From Clostridium sp. C105KSO13 (GTDB lineage: Bacteria > Bacillota > Clostridia > Lachnospirales > Lachnospiraceae), in assembly GCF_001517425.1 (NCBI RefSeq), contig NZ_FBWL01000161.1:20423-84422 (forward strand): DNA of 64,000 nt. The letters run 5' to 3'. The notes under the pieces were generated by a model, which saw nothing but the letters and a program-made list of their open reading frames with translations, was not told the origin of the DNA and did not search any database. Shown in pieces: positions 1 through 11,342 of the stretch. Both the position numbers and the translations under genes were made by a program. Numbering within the stretch: the first letter of the stretch is position 1; every line of letters starts with the position of its first letter.

Positions 1-860
1 CTCTGCATCAGAGACTGTCCTGTCTTGGGATCCTTCAGCTCCGGAAACTCATTGAGAACATCTGTCATTTCATTTCCACGCTCACCGCAGCCTATATAGA
101 CCACGATATCTGCTTCTGCCCACTTCGCAAGCTGATGCTGTATGACAGTTTTACCGCTTCCAAAGGGCCCGGGAACTGCTGCCACTCCGCCTCTTGCGAT
201 TGGGAAAAATGTGTCAATTACCCTTTGCCCGGTCACAAGGGGTTTTTTAGGAGAAAGCTTTTTCTGATATGGACGCCCCTTACGCACCGGCCATCTCTGC
301 ATCAATGTGAGGTTCTGATCACCCTGGTCAGTCTCCAACACCGCAACAGTCTCCTCTATAGTGAATTCGCCTGCTTTTATTTCTTTTATTTTTCCTTTTG
401 TACCGTAAGGTACCATGATTTTTTGCTGTACAACCGGGGTCTCCTGTACAGTACCTATTACATCTCCCGCCTCTACTTCATCTCCGGCAGAAGCTGTAGG
501 AACAAAGTCCCATTTTTTGTCTCTTTTCAAAGACGCAACTTCCACTCCACGTTTCAGGTTATTACCCGAAATCTTCATAATTTCATCCAGCGGTCTCTGA
601 ATCCCATCATAGATGCTGGAAATAAGTCCCGGTCCCAATTCCACAGACATGGGAACTTCCATGGATTCCACCGGTTCTCCCGGCCCCAGTCCTGAAGTCT
701 CCTCGTATACCTGTATGGAAGCCTCATCCCCATGTATCTCTATAATTTCGCCAATCAGACGCTGGCTGCTCACACGAACCACATCAAACATGTTCGCATC
801 GCGCATTCCCTCCGCAATAACCAGAGGGCCTGCCACCTTCTTTACTATCCCTGTACTCAT
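1..860 (-). CDS. ntpA: V-type ATPase catalytic subunit A (partial, 3' end outside window)
   Basis: Catalytic nucleotide-binding subunit of the V1 head, hydrolysing ATP to drive ion transport, or running in reverse. About 286 N-terminal residues are visible; the gene runs off the left edge. The N-terminus ([19 protein letters not shown]) is typical of the family. The bulge domain is followed by a P-loop GPFGSGKT at about residue 231 and the GERGNEM motif. The start is the ATG at 860; a GGAGG lies about 13 nt upstream and an out-of-frame ATG lies closer to it. It follows ntpG by 20 bp. Subunits B and D are expected to the left, as in the Enterococcus ntp operon. Confidence 0.95.
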   Translation of the reverse strand, partial: MSTGIVKKVAGPLVIAEGMRDANMFDVVRVSSQRLIGEIIEIHGDEASIQVYEETSGLGPGEPVESMEVPMSVELGPGLISSIYDGIQRPLDEIMKISGNNLKRGVEVASLKRDKKWDFVPTASAGDEVEAGDVIGTVQETPVVQQKIMVPYGTKGKIKEIKAGEFTIEETVAVLETDQGDQNLTLMQRWPVRKGRPYQKKLSPKKPLVTGQRVIDTFFPIARGGVAAVPGPFGSGKTVIQHQLAKWAEADIVVYIGCGERGNEMTDVLNEFPELKDPKTGQSLMQ

Positions 861-880
861 TATGATGCATTAACCTCCGT

Positions 881-1201
881 TTATTTTTCTGAAAATAATA
901 TATCTGATCCAACTGCCTGCTCCACAGTCTTCTTTACGCCTTCCAAACCTGCACCTGTGTTACCAGACACTCCTGGTATCTGGATAATTGCGGGCAGTAT
1001 GCGCTCTTTATAATGCTCAATTACATCTGTCAGCTCTGCTGCCAATGCCTCTGTAATATAAATGATTCCGCATTTTTCCTCCGCAAGCTGCCAAAGCTTC
1101 TGCTTTGCCTCCTCCAGCGTCCGGACAGGGCAGACAGTAAGGCCAAGCGTAGCAAATCCATAAATACTGTCATAATCGCCGACTACTGCTATTTTATACA
1201 T
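881..1201 (-). CDS. ntpG: V-type ATPase subunit F (NtpG)
   Basis: Small central-stalk subunit of V1 (106 aa), matching the family length of about 100-110 aa. It starts MYKIAVVGDYDSIYGF, the typical Rossmann-like first strand and loop, and contains the conserved IIYITEALA segment and an IPG turn. The start overlaps the end of the C subunit gene by 8 bp (1194-1201), which suggests translational coupling. Located between ntpC and ntpA as in other Firmicutes ntp operons. Confidence 0.93.
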   Translation of the reverse strand: MYKIAVVGDYDSIYGFATLGLTVCPVRTLEEAKQKLWQLAEEKCGIIYITEALAAELTDVIEHYKERILPAIIQIPGVSGNTGAGLEGVKKTVEQAVGSDILFSEK

Positions 1202-2165
1202 ACATCTCCCTTATCCTTTCCCTGATCGAGTCCTCTGAGAAGCCATTCTGCTTTGCTGTCAGAATAATGCGAACAGTCTTTATTTCATTTTCTCTGGCAA
1301 TCACATAGGCTACCAGCGGACCCACAGAAAATGGATTATATTTCTGGGGCCTGATTGTTTCAATCATGCGGTTGTCGCACCACCGTTCAAATGCAGACGG
1401 TGATTCCTCCAATGCCGCCGCGCCCCCTGCATAGGTTGTCCCCTGGAGGTAGTCACGGATTACGTCCATACCGGATGCTGCAGCCTTAGATAATTGCTCT
1501 ATGTTAATGCTTTGGCAGGGTGCCATTGCACGCTTCATGAAATCTATTGATTTTCCTGTCTTTTGAGAACGTACAGCTATCTTAATATCTGCAATTGCCA
1601 ACGTAGACTCGGCATAATTTCGGATAATCTCGTCATCTGCCTTCTGTCCGGCTTCATAAATAGCCTCCAGTGCAGCCTTATCTATAATAATATCGCACAA
1701 CTGTCCGTCTCCAGTGTGAAGCAGAGTATCATATGCCTCAGCTGCAGCTGTTCCCATATTCCCGGGAAGTCTATGGAATTCCTTATTCTGCACGATCCGG
1801 AGCATTTCCTGTCCGGAGATTGAACAGTCCTCATAGAAAACATTTTCAGTTACTGTTCCTGTGCATGCCTGCTTCACTGCGCTTTTGAGATTATGAAATA
1901 ATTTAGGGTAACTGAGTACATCAAACACCGTCATATCCGGTGCCACCTCTTTTATCACTTCCCATGCTTTCTCTTCTTCCATTCTCAGCATTGCAGGCAC
2001 ATCCATAGAACCGATTCCGTCTCCCCAGCCCTTTTCCGACAGGAACTGCAGACACTGGTTCTCATCCGGGCATGCAAGCAAGCGCTCAATATCTGCATCG
2101 GAAATCAAAGAATTCTCCAGGGCACGAATACGGGCAACCGCATAAGTATACTCTAATTCATTCAA
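1194..2165 (-). CDS. ntpC: V-type ATPase subunit C (central stalk/Vo connector)
   Basis: 323-aa all-helical subunit that sits on the K ring and links it to the DF rotor shaft. It starts MNELEYTYAVARIRALE, the usual N-terminal signature of the AC39/subunit d family, and its C-terminal third has the conserved NPFSVGPLVAYVIAREN stretch with ENEIKTVRIIL. Length is as expected (about 320-340 aa). It overlaps ntpE by 4 bp (ATGA-type junction at 2162-2165) and ntpG by 8 bp, so it is part of a tightly coupled operon. Confidence 0.93.
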   Translation of the reverse strand: MNELEYTYAVARIRALENSLISDADIERLLACPDENQCLQFLSEKGWGDGIGSMDVPAMLRMEEEKAWEVIKEVAPDMTVFDVLSYPKLFHNLKSAVKQACTGTVTENVFYEDCSISGQEMLRIVQNKEFHRLPGNMGTAAAEAYDTLLHTGDGQLCDIIIDKAALEAIYEAGQKADDEIIRNYAESTLAIADIKIAVRSQKTGKSIDFMKRAMAPCQSINIEQLSKAAASGMDVIRDYLQGTTYAGGAAALEESPSAFERWCDNRMIETIRPQKYNPFSVGPLVAYVIARENEIKTVRIILTAKQNGFSEDSIRERIREMYV

Positions 2166-2752
2166 AATAAAACCTCCTGCACTCCATCGGACAATTCATC
2201 CCTCTTGGCATCAAATAAAGCTTTGATTGTACAGTTTTCTTCAATCCCTCCATAGACCAGGATAAAGCCGCCGTCAATCTTCTTTGCTTCTTTAGAAACT
2301 TCTAATGTACCCCCCCCGGAAATGGCAATTTTCTGAATCTCCGCTTCAAATCCGGCAGGCATGCGATCTAAATCTCTTTTTGAAAAAAAGATTTTTCCTG
2401 TTTCCGGAGCCACATATTTGCTCAGCATTCTACGGATCATAGCAAAATACCCCCCTGTTTCCAGGTTTATGGTTCTATCATATGCTTTTTCAAGTGCTTC
2501 CGCTATTATGCCCTGTTTCGCACGCAAAACTGCCTGTCTGTGCTGCATATCACAGGAAGATGCTATCCGCTGTGCATATTGTTCGGCATCAGTCTGAGCT
2601 TTATTGGAAATTGCCTCAGCTTGGGCTTTGGCCTCGGCTTCTGCCTGCTTTATAATTTCTTCTGCTTTTGCCCTGGCCTCCGCTATTTTCTTGTCCGCCG
2701 AGTGGTTCGCCTCATCCAGAATCTGGTTTTTCATTTTGTCCAATCCACTCAT
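2162..2752 (-). CDS. ntpE: V-type ATPase subunit E (peripheral stalk)
   Basis: 196-aa peripheral stalk subunit. The N-terminal half is a long Ala/Glu/Lys-rich coiled coil (ADKKIAEARAKAEEIIKQAE), and the C-terminal half is the globular domain that clamps the A/B head. Length matches the family (about 190-200 aa). It lies between ntpK, 63 bp upstream, and ntpC, with which it overlaps by 4 bp. It is expected to pair with the small coiled-coil subunit at 5332-5640. Confidence 0.92.
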   Translation of the reverse strand: MSGLDKMKNQILDEANHSADKKIAEARAKAEEIIKQAEAEAKAQAEAISNKAQTDAEQYAQRIASSCDMQHRQAVLRAKQGIIAEALEKAYDRTINLETGGYFAMIRRMLSKYVAPETGKIFFSKRDLDRMPAGFEAEIQKIAISGGGTLEVSKEAKKIDGGFILVYGGIEENCTIKALFDAKRDELSDGVQEVLF

Positions 2753-2815
2753 TTTATAAATTCTCCCTTTCTTGGTAAATGCAATTTTACACTTTATTCC
2801 TGTTTTCTTCGCTTA

Positions 2816-5307
<2,492 letters not shown>

Positions 5308-5331
5308 ATTCTTGCCCTCCCTTTTCTTTTT

Positions 5332-5640
5332 CTACACAAGCCGTGACACTGTGAGGCTGATAGCTTCTTCCTCCCTTTTTGAAGCAGTTTCTCTCAGCAG
5401 CTTTATCTCATTCTCAATAGACGCTGCTGCAGCCTTCTGAAACTCTTCTCCATTCATGCGGGCAGTCTCCATCACGGCATCTGCTTCCTTTAGGGCTGTG
5501 TCCCTTTGCTTTGCTTTCAGCCGTTCGGCTTCTTTATATGCATCTTCCAGCATTTTCCTACACTTTTCATCTGCATCATTCACAATAGCTCCGGCATTTG
5601 CCTCTGTTTCTCGTATTGCCTGAATGGTCTCTTCCACCAT
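5332..5640 (-). CDS. ntpF: V-type ATPase small peripheral-stalk subunit (NtpF/subunit H-like)
   Basis: First gene of the operon, 102 aa, almost entirely predicted coiled coil (IRETEANAGAIVND, EAERLKAKQRDTALKEADAV). This fits the G/H-like peripheral stalk subunit that pairs with subunit E. Position ahead of ntpI matches the E. hirae order F-I-K-E-C-G-A. A GGGGGTGA ribosome site lies about 6 nt upstream of the ATG at 5640. Identification rests on coiled-coil composition and position rather than on a sharp motif. Confidence 0.85.
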   Translation of the reverse strand: MVEETIQAIRETEANAGAIVNDADEKCRKMLEDAYKEAERLKAKQRDTALKEADAVMETARMNGEEFQKAAAASIENEIKLLRETASKREEEAISLTVSRLV

Positions 5641-5751
5641 ACATCAGTCACCCCCTTTTTTCATACTTATATTAGCGTACCACAAATATTAGCAATAGTC
5701 TACAATTTTATTGCAAGGGCTGTTATGCACGTTGTGTATATTTTTGTTTAA

Positions 5752-5786
5752 AAAATAACAGAGCACTGCAAATACCCTGTTATTTT
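5752..5786 (-). terminator. Intrinsic terminator after trmL
   Basis: On the minus strand, AAAATAACAG pairs with CTGTTATTTT around a 15-nt loop and is followed by a T-tract (plus-strand A run at about 5749-5756). It lies between the stop of trmL (5801) and the start of the V-ATPase operon, so it should separate the two minus-strand units. Confidence 0.75.
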
Positions 5787-5800
5787 ATGAACTAGCCTAT

Positions 5801-6298
5801 TTATGCTTCCCAGTTTAACCGATGCAGATGTCCTTCCAGATTCATGCCATTAAATTGATTCTGTCTTAATGCCTCATACAGAATGATTGACACTGAATTG
5901 GCCAGGTTCAAGGATCTTATATCTCCCACCATGGGGATTCTCACACAGTTTTCCTTATTCTTCACCAATATTTCCTCCGGTATACCTGCGCTCTCTTTCC
6001 CGAACATAATGTAACAATCGGGTTCATACTTTGCCTCTGTATAAACCTTCGATGCCTTGGTGGTGGCCATGTATATCTTCCCCACGGGATTCTTTTCGAG
6101 AAAGTCCTGAAAGTCGTTGTAAGTTGTCACATTAAGGCTCGGCCAATAATCCATCCCGGCACGTTTGAGTGCCTTTTCGCTTAGTTTAAATCCCAAGGGC
6201 TCAATTAAGTGAAGACGGGTGTCTGTGGCTACACATGTGCGCCCGATATTCCCCGTGTTTGCCGGAATCTCTGGTTCATGCAGTACAATATTCAACAT
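5801..6298 (-). CDS. trmL: tRNA (cytidine/uridine-34 2'-O)-methyltransferase TrmL
   Basis: 165-aa SPOUT-family enzyme that methylates the ribose of the wobble nucleotide of tRNA-Leu isoacceptors using SAM. Visible motifs: the N-terminal MLNIVLHEPEIPANTGNIGRTC, the MFGKESAGIPEEIL strand-loop, and the C-terminal trefoil knot IRSLNLANSVSIILYEALRQ that forms the SAM pocket. Length is typical. Start is the ATG at 6298, 5 bp after the aminotransferase gene, so it is the last gene of a minus-strand operon (AIR-synthase-like, Lrp, aminotransferase, trmL). Confidence 0.95.
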   Translation of the reverse strand: MLNIVLHEPEIPANTGNIGRTCVATDTRLHLIEPLGFKLSEKALKRAGMDYWPSLNVTTYNDFQDFLEKNPVGKIYMATTKASKVYTEAKYEPDCYIMFGKESAGIPEEILVKNKENCVRIPMVGDIRSLNLANSVSIILYEALRQNQFNGMNLEGHLHRLNWEA

Positions 6299-6303
6299 TC
6301 TTC

Positions 6304-7473
6304 TTACCTCTCATTTCTTAGCCGCTGAACAAAATGTCCCAGCCGCCCCAGTGCTTCCTTCAAATCCTCCAGAGAATAGGCATAAGAAATTCTTAAAAAG
6401 CCTTCTCCGCAAGCTCCGAACGCAGTCCCCGGAACCACAGCAACCTTCTCTTCCTGCAGCAGACGGTTAGCAAATTCCTCTGATGTCATGCTAAACTCCT
6501 GAATACTGGGAAACACGTAGAATGCTCCAAAAGGTTCAAAACATTCGAGCTGCATACGAGCAAACTCGTGCATCAGAAACCGTCTCCGCTGATTATAGGA
6601 CTTTCTCATTTCCTCTACTTCTTCAGCGCAGTTCTTCAGCCCTTCCACAGCTGCATACTGACTGTTCGTAGGGGCACACATAATTGCAAACTGATGCAGC
6701 TTTATCATCTGCTCAATAATTGTTTCCGGCCCACAGCAGTACCCCAGACGCCATCCTGTCATAGCAAATCCTTTAGAAAAACCGTTAATAACAATGGTCC
6801 TGTCCCGCATTCCCGGCAGGCTTGCAATCGAAACATGGGCAGACTTATAGGTCAGCTCCGAATAAATCTCATCCGACAAAACATACAGATCATGTTCTTT
6901 TACAAACTCTGCCACCGGTTCTAGTTCTTCCTTTGTCATGATAGAGCCGGTAGGGTTATTTGGAAAGGGCATAATCAGAACTTTTGTTTTAGGGGAGGTG
7001 TACTTTTCCAGATCTTTTACAGTCAGTTTGAACTCATTGTCATACTGGAGAGGAATTACAACCGGGACTCCGTCCGCCATAACTGCACACGGCAGATAGG
7101 AGACATAGCAGGGCTGGGGTATCAGTACCTCATCCCCGGGATCCAGCATGCAGCGCAGGGCCACATCTATCGCCTCGCTCCCCCCCACAGTAACTAATGT
7201 TTCCGTACCGGGATTATACTTTACATGTATTTTTCTGTCCAGATAACTACAGATTTCCACCCTTAACTCCTGGAGCCCCGCATTGGAAGTGTAAAAGGTG
7301 CGCCCTTTTTCCAACGCATAGATTCCTTCTTCACGTATCCTCCAGGGAGTATCGAAATCGGGTTCTCCGACACCAAGAGATATGGCATCTTCCATCTCGT
7401 TTACCAAATCAAAGAACTTGCGTATGCCGGAGGGCTCTATTTCTACTATTTTCTTAGATAATGGATTTCTCAT
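6304..7473 (-). CDS. PLP-dependent class I aminotransferase
   Basis: 389-aa fold-type I aminotransferase of the aspartate/aromatic or PatA-like group. Shown by the N-terminal SLGVGEPDFDTPW, the PFPNNPTGS motif, LSDEIYSEL (PLP-ring Asp and Tyr), the Schiff-base lysine in NGFSKGFAMTGWRLGY and a C-terminal Arg in FLRISYAYS. Substrate cannot be fixed from sequence. It is translationally coupled to the upstream Lrp-type regulator (shared base at 7473), so amino-acid responsive control is likely. Confidence 0.93.
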   Translation of the reverse strand: MRNPLSKKIVEIEPSGIRKFFDLVNEMEDAISLGVGEPDFDTPWRIREEGIYALEKGRTFYTSNAGLQELRVEICSYLDRKIHVKYNPGTETLVTVGGSEAIDVALRCMLDPGDEVLIPQPCYVSYLPCAVMADGVPVVIPLQYDNEFKLTVKDLEKYTSPKTKVLIMPFPNNPTGSIMTKEELEPVAEFVKEHDLYVLSDEIYSELTYKSAHVSIASLPGMRDRTIVINGFSKGFAMTGWRLGYCCGPETIIEQMIKLHQFAIMCAPTNSQYAAVEGLKNCAEEVEEMRKSYNQRRRFLMHEFARMQLECFEPFGAFYVFPSIQEFSMTSEEFANRLLQEEKVAVVPGTAFGACGEGFLRISYAYSLEDLKEALGRLGHFVQRLRNER

Positions 7474-7964
7474 TATGGTGTCACCGGCATCCTTTCTTCC
7501 TCTTTCTTTGGAACCATAATTGTCCCGTGATCCTTATACTTCTTGAGAATAAAATAGGTTGCCGTGCCTATAACATCCTGAATTGTAGATAGCCGTTCCG
7601 CCACAAAATGTGACACTTCTTTTAGTGTCTTCCCCTCCAGTGACACAAGTAGATCATAGCCCCCGGATATCAGGTATACCGCATGCACCTCATCATAGTT
7701 ATAAATACGTTGTGCAATCCTGTCAAAACCACGGTTCCGCTGTGGAGTCACTCTTACCTCGATCAGGGCACTCACTGACTCTATTCCTGCCTTGTCCCAA
7801 TCTATCAGCGTATGATAACCGCAGATAATTTTCTGCTTTTCCATATCCGCAATTTCATTTGCCACTGTTGTTTCATCCACGCCCATCATAGCCGCGAGTT
7901 CCCCCAGGTTCACCCTGCTGTGCTTTTCCAGGTACTTTAATATTTCATATCTCAGCTCGTCCAT
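7473..7964 (-). CDS. Lrp/AsnC-family transcriptional regulator
   Basis: 163 aa: an N-terminal winged helix-turn-helix (about 1-50, ILKYLEKHSRVNLGELAAMM) and a C-terminal RAM/ACT-like effector domain (about 65-150, including YDEVHAVYLISGGYDLLVSLEG). Proteins of this kind bind DNA as dimers or octamers and sense amino acids. It is fused in operon with the aminotransferase gene, a common pairing, and probably regulates it. Start is the ATG at 7964. Confidence 0.92.
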   Translation of the reverse strand: MDELRYEILKYLEKHSRVNLGELAAMMGVDETTVANEIADMEKQKIICGYHTLIDWDKAGIESVSALIEVRVTPQRNRGFDRIAQRIYNYDEVHAVYLISGGYDLLVSLEGKTLKEVSHFVAERLSTIQDVIGTATYFILKKYKDHGTIMVPKKEEERMPVTP

Positions 7965-7986
7965 GTCCTCTTCTCCTTATATCATT

Positions 7987-9003
7987 TCATTCCCGCTCCC
8001 ACCAGAGCATCAGCTCGTCGGGTGCCGGGCGTTCCAAAAATCGCTGTTCTGTTTTGCTTGTGATCACTCTGGCCGTCTCCTGCCTGATAACCCCAAGCCT
8101 GGTGGCTCGTGCACCCACCCCCTCCAAAATCCTTACCAGGGAGCCGCCGTCATCTGCTGTCATAAGTATACATCCCGCAGATGTCAGCTGATACGGATTC
8201 AAACCATAATATTCACATATCTCTATGGTTTCCTGTCTCATGGACATCTCGTGCATGTCTACTTCCATTCCAACCCCGGAGGCCTCCCCCAACTCCCACA
8301 ATGCTGCAAAGATACCACCCTGCCCAACCTGATGCATTGCAGAGACTCCCGCACATCTGGCCGCTGTAATTGCATCCATTGCGGGCAGTTGATTCTCAAG
8401 TTCCATTGTCCGGCGGATAAATGCCGGAACAAATCTCTCTGCGAGCTCATCTTCCCTCTCTGAAAGTATCCTCAAGGTGCCCTCCAGACCTGCATATCCG
8501 CACAATATAAGATCCTGTCCGGGAAGGGCGTCGGAGGCACGAGTCATACTTTCTGCCTGTATATATCCCACCCCGGCGGCAAAGAGGACTGGGTGGATTA
8601 CAGCAGGACTCACTTCTGCCTTTATTCCTGTAATGGGGACACCCACAGTTTTACACACTGCCTCCGTACATGAGATCATCTCTTTCAGCCTTGCTTCAGT
8701 GACAGAAGACGTCAGAAGAATTCTCAAGGAGACACTAACCGGACATGCCCCGCGGACTGCCAGATCATTCAGTACCCTGTAAACTGCAAAATTCCCGACA
8801 TTTGCAGCATCTCCAAAAACCTCTGTATTGGTGTATACCCAAACTCCTTTACAGTCCTTTTCTTCCTCCTGCTCTGCAGGAAGGCAAAAAGCGGAACAAG
8901 GTTCTTCCAGAGATGGAGGCAAAAGGATTTCGTTTCCCTCTATATATAGTTGTCTGTACACTGACCTGTTCCACACGGTCTGCGATATATTGCCGACTTT
9001 CAT
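7987..9003 (-). CDS. AIR-synthase-related (HypE/PurM-fold) protein
   Basis: 338-aa protein with the PurM/HypE two-domain ATP-binding fold. The N-terminal part has a VYTNTEVFGDAANVGNFAVYRVLNDLAVRGA segment like the dimer and ATP-binding region of the superfamily; the C-terminal part has SAMHQVGQGGIFAALWEL and TSAGCILMTAD. It is not a canonical PurM, ThiL, SelD or HypE by context: no purine or hydrogenase genes are nearby. Function is unknown. It is the first gene of the Lrp/aminotransferase/trmL group, 22 bp upstream of the Lrp gene. Confidence 0.8.
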   Translation of the reverse strand: MKVGNISQTVWNRSVYRQLYIEGNEILLPPSLEEPCSAFCLPAEQEEEKDCKGVWVYTNTEVFGDAANVGNFAVYRVLNDLAVRGACPVSVSLRILLTSSVTEARLKEMISCTEAVCKTVGVPITGIKAEVSPAVIHPVLFAAGVGYIQAESMTRASDALPGQDLILCGYAGLEGTLRILSEREDELAERFVPAFIRRTMELENQLPAMDAITAARCAGVSAMHQVGQGGIFAALWELGEASGVGMEVDMHEMSMRQETIEICEYYGLNPYQLTSAGCILMTADDGGSLVRILEGVGARATRLGVIRQETARVITSKTEQRFLERPAPDELMLWWERE

Positions 9004-9118
9004 ACTTATCTGCCTTTCCTGTTTCTTAATCTATCCTGCTGCCTGCCCTGTGACTGCCTGAATTACTTTCATAATCTTTGTCTCATCTTGAGTCTGGACT
9101 GCACTGTTAATCTTATTC

Positions 9119-9220
9119 TTATATAAGATAGGGAATAATCATAGTTGCGACCATAGCTACAACAACTACTATAACTATAGTGGAGATAATTCTCCTTATC
9201 TTTTTATCGTAAAAATTCAT
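9119..9220 (-). CDS. Small membrane peptide (33 aa)
   Basis: A 33-residue ORF with a good ribosome site (AAAGGTGAAAG, about 6 nt before ATG). It has a short basic N-terminus (MNFYDKKIRR) followed by one hydrophobic helix (IVIVVVVAMVATMIIPYLI). Topology would be N-in, single-pass. It lies alone in the 306-bp gap between the AIR-synthase-like gene and the radical SAM gene. The RBS and the basic-then-hydrophobic layout support a real gene; I do not recognise the family. Confidence 0.6.
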   Translation of the reverse strand: MNFYDKKIRRIISTIVIVVVVAMVATMIIPYLI

Positions 9221-9309
9221 CTTCTTTCACCTTTCTGTTATTCAATATTTCTGGTAATGTTGGATATATTTTATACTCTTTACTGGTTTTTTGCAAGAAT
9301 CCTATTTAT

Positions 9310-11016
9310 CTAAATATAAAAAACCATTGCCTGATTTGTAAGTAAACTTCTATTTTTGTAATCAAACAACAGAAGTTTATCGTCTATTTTCTCCAAATGG
9401 GTCATCTTACGCATCTGGCGTTTGTCATAGGCTTCATAACCTTTGAGATATTTATGATAGGCGGCTTCCTCTTTGTAAAATTTAGCGGCCTCCTCCTTTG
9501 TTACAGTAGGATTCCCCGCAAAAGCAGGTCTGTTTTTCACATTATCCCGCAGATATAAATCCACAGTCAATAGCTCCCTGTATCTCTCTTTATTCTTTGC
9601 ATCCCATTCTGTCGCGAAAGCAAACAGTATCTCATATCTGGCAATCCGCGAGTGATTTACCATGTTAAAATCGTTTTTTTCATAATAATCCTTAAGTTCC
9701 TCATACATAGTAAAGGCATCGGTGAAAGCCAGTTCTAATAATTGCAGTGTGTTAGTAAACTGTCCGCTGTTATAATATACTTCCACCATGTCTTCTATCC
9801 CTTTTAAACGAATCACATCACTAAAGGGCAGCCATTTTGTGGACAGTACCTCGAAAGGCGGTCTCTCCTGATATTGAAGCTGATATTCCCCACTCATCTC
9901 ATGCATGCGGGAGCCTTTCAGCACTTTCAAGAACCCCAGTTGAAGCTGGTCGGGTCTTAGGGCATAAACCTCATTGAAAGACCGGCGAAAACTTTGATAA
10001 TCTTCATATGGAAGGCCTGCTATCAAATCCAGATGCTGGTGCACATTTTTGCCTGCCCGGACACGGCCTACACACTTACTGACCTTATCAAAATCCATCG
10101 CGCGTCGGATTTCCCCTATTGTATCCGGATTCGTAGACTGCACTCCTATCTCTAGCTGAATCAACCCCGGACGCATGGATTCTATAAGTTCTAGTTCCTC
10201 CTCACTTAGAAGATCTGCCGCCACTTCAAAGTGAAAATTAGTTTTTCCTTTGTCATGCTCTGCAAGATATGACCAGATCTCCACTGCATGTCTGTGATTG
10301 CAGTTGAAAGTTCTGTCCACAAATTTCACCTGGGGAACACCTGCGTCTATAAAAAACTGCAGTTCCTTTTTTACTAACTCCAGATTCCGGAAGCGAAGAC
10401 ATTTGTCGATAGAAGAAAGACAATAACTGCATGAAAACGGGCAGCCTCTGCCGGATTCATAATAAATAATCTTATTCTCAAATCTTTCCAGATTACGATA
10501 GTATACAAAGGGAAGCTTATCCATATCCATTGCCTGCCTCCAGGGGTTTTCCACAACCACCGGAGAGCTGCTGCTCTCATCTGTCCTGCGGTACACAATC
10601 CCATGCACGCTTTGGAGCCCGGTTATCTTTCCGGTAAAATAGTGCATCAGCTCCAGAAAGGTTTCCTCCCCCTCCCCGCGCATCACTCCTTCCACTTGAG
10701 GGTGCTTTTTCAAAAAATCCGCCGCATTGTAAGAAACCTCCGGCCCTCCCAGCCAGATGCGGACATGAGGCAGAACTTTCTTTATTTCTGTAATCAGTTG
10801 ATTCACATAGACAGCATTCCACACATAGCAGGAAAAGCACAGGATCTCCGGTGCCCGTCCATAGATATCCGCCAGGATCTCATCTATCCCCTGATTAATG
10901 GTATATTCTGCAATGCTTATATTATCACTGTACTCCGACGCATAGCCTTTCAGACTGTAGACTGCCAGATTAGAATGTATATATTTTGCATTGACCGCTG
11001 TTAATAAAACCTTCAT
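9310..11016 (-). CDS. B12-binding domain radical SAM protein
   Basis: About 568 aa from the ATG at 11016 (MKVLLTAVNAKYIHSNLAVYS, the conserved start). An upstream in-frame ATG at 11058 would add 14 residues but lies inside the SRP promoter region. N-terminal cobalamin-binding Rossmann domain (about 1-140, IWLGGPEVSYNA), then a radical SAM core with CPFSCSYCLS (CxxxCxxC [4Fe-4S] site, around residue 190), FVDRTFNCNHRHA and IEIGVQSTNPD. The C-terminal third resembles the DUF4080 type. The reaction is unknown; such proteins often methylate or rearrange unactivated carbons. The start is preceded by AGGAGAA. Confidence 0.88.
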   Translation of the reverse strand: MKVLLTAVNAKYIHSNLAVYSLKGYASEYSDNISIAEYTINQGIDEILADIYGRAPEILCFSCYVWNAVYVNQLITEIKKVLPHVRIWLGGPEVSYNAADFLKKHPQVEGVMRGEGEETFLELMHYFTGKITGLQSVHGIVYRRTDESSSSPVVVENPWRQAMDMDKLPFVYYRNLERFENKIIYYESGRGCPFSCSYCLSSIDKCLRFRNLELVKKELQFFIDAGVPQVKFVDRTFNCNHRHAVEIWSYLAEHDKGKTNFHFEVAADLLSEEELELIESMRPGLIQLEIGVQSTNPDTIGEIRRAMDFDKVSKCVGRVRAGKNVHQHLDLIAGLPYEDYQSFRRSFNEVYALRPDQLQLGFLKVLKGSRMHEMSGEYQLQYQERPPFEVLSTKWLPFSDVIRLKGIEDMVEVYYNSGQFTNTLQLLELAFTDAFTMYEELKDYYEKNDFNMVNHSRIARYEILFAFATEWDAKNKERYRELLTVDLYLRDNVKNRPAFAGNPTVTKEEAAKFYKEEAAYHKYLKGYEAYDKRQMRKMTHLEKIDDKLLLFDYKNRSLLTNQAMVFYI

Positions 11017-11037
11017 AAAATTAAATTCTCCTATCCG

Positions 11038-11066
11038 TTGACATATGAGCAAAAACAATGTAGAAT
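11038..11066 (+). promoter_or_regulatory. Promoter of the SRP RNA gene
   Basis: TTGACA (11038-11043), a 17-nt spacer and TAGAAT (11061-11066) form a near-consensus vegetative promoter. It is placed 5-8 nt ahead of the first paired base of the SRP RNA. Confidence 0.85.
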
Positions 11067-11070
11067 TAAG

Positions 11071-11337
11071 TTCCGTGCAGCCGGGGTGCTAGCGGTACCT
11101 TGTACCTGCAATCCGCTATAGCAGGGGTGATATTGCGCAGAGGGTGCTGATTTACAAAGCTGCCCTTGGAAAGTGGCGTTGAGATTCGGGTCTTACGCGA
11201 CGGAAATCTGTGAACCGTGTCAGATCGGGAACGAAGCAGCACTAAGCAGAATCTTCCGGGTGCCGTGAGGGTGCCTGCGTTGAGTTAACTTCCAAGGTAA
11301 CGTTTGTGGAGACGCATTCGAAGCGTAATGCACGGAA
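11071..11337 (+). ncRNA. ffs: Signal recognition particle RNA (large bacterial type)
   Basis: About 267-nt SRP RNA of the Firmicutes type, with Alu and S domains. The ends are complementary (TTCCGTGCA at 11071 and TGCACGGAA ending at 11337). Hallmarks of the S-domain apical hairpin are present (TGTCAGATCGGGAACGAAGCAGCA region at about 11219-11242), as are the Alu-side GGTGCTAGCGG and CAATCCGCTATAGCAGGGG. It associates with Ffh for co-translational membrane targeting. It is divergent from the radical SAM gene and convergent with tadA. Confidence 0.95.
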
Positions 11338-11342
11338 TAAAA

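Noticed and set aside
135..1225. Plus-strand ORFs over the V-ATPase genes
   Set aside because: They are antisense shadows of clear minus-strand subunit genes.
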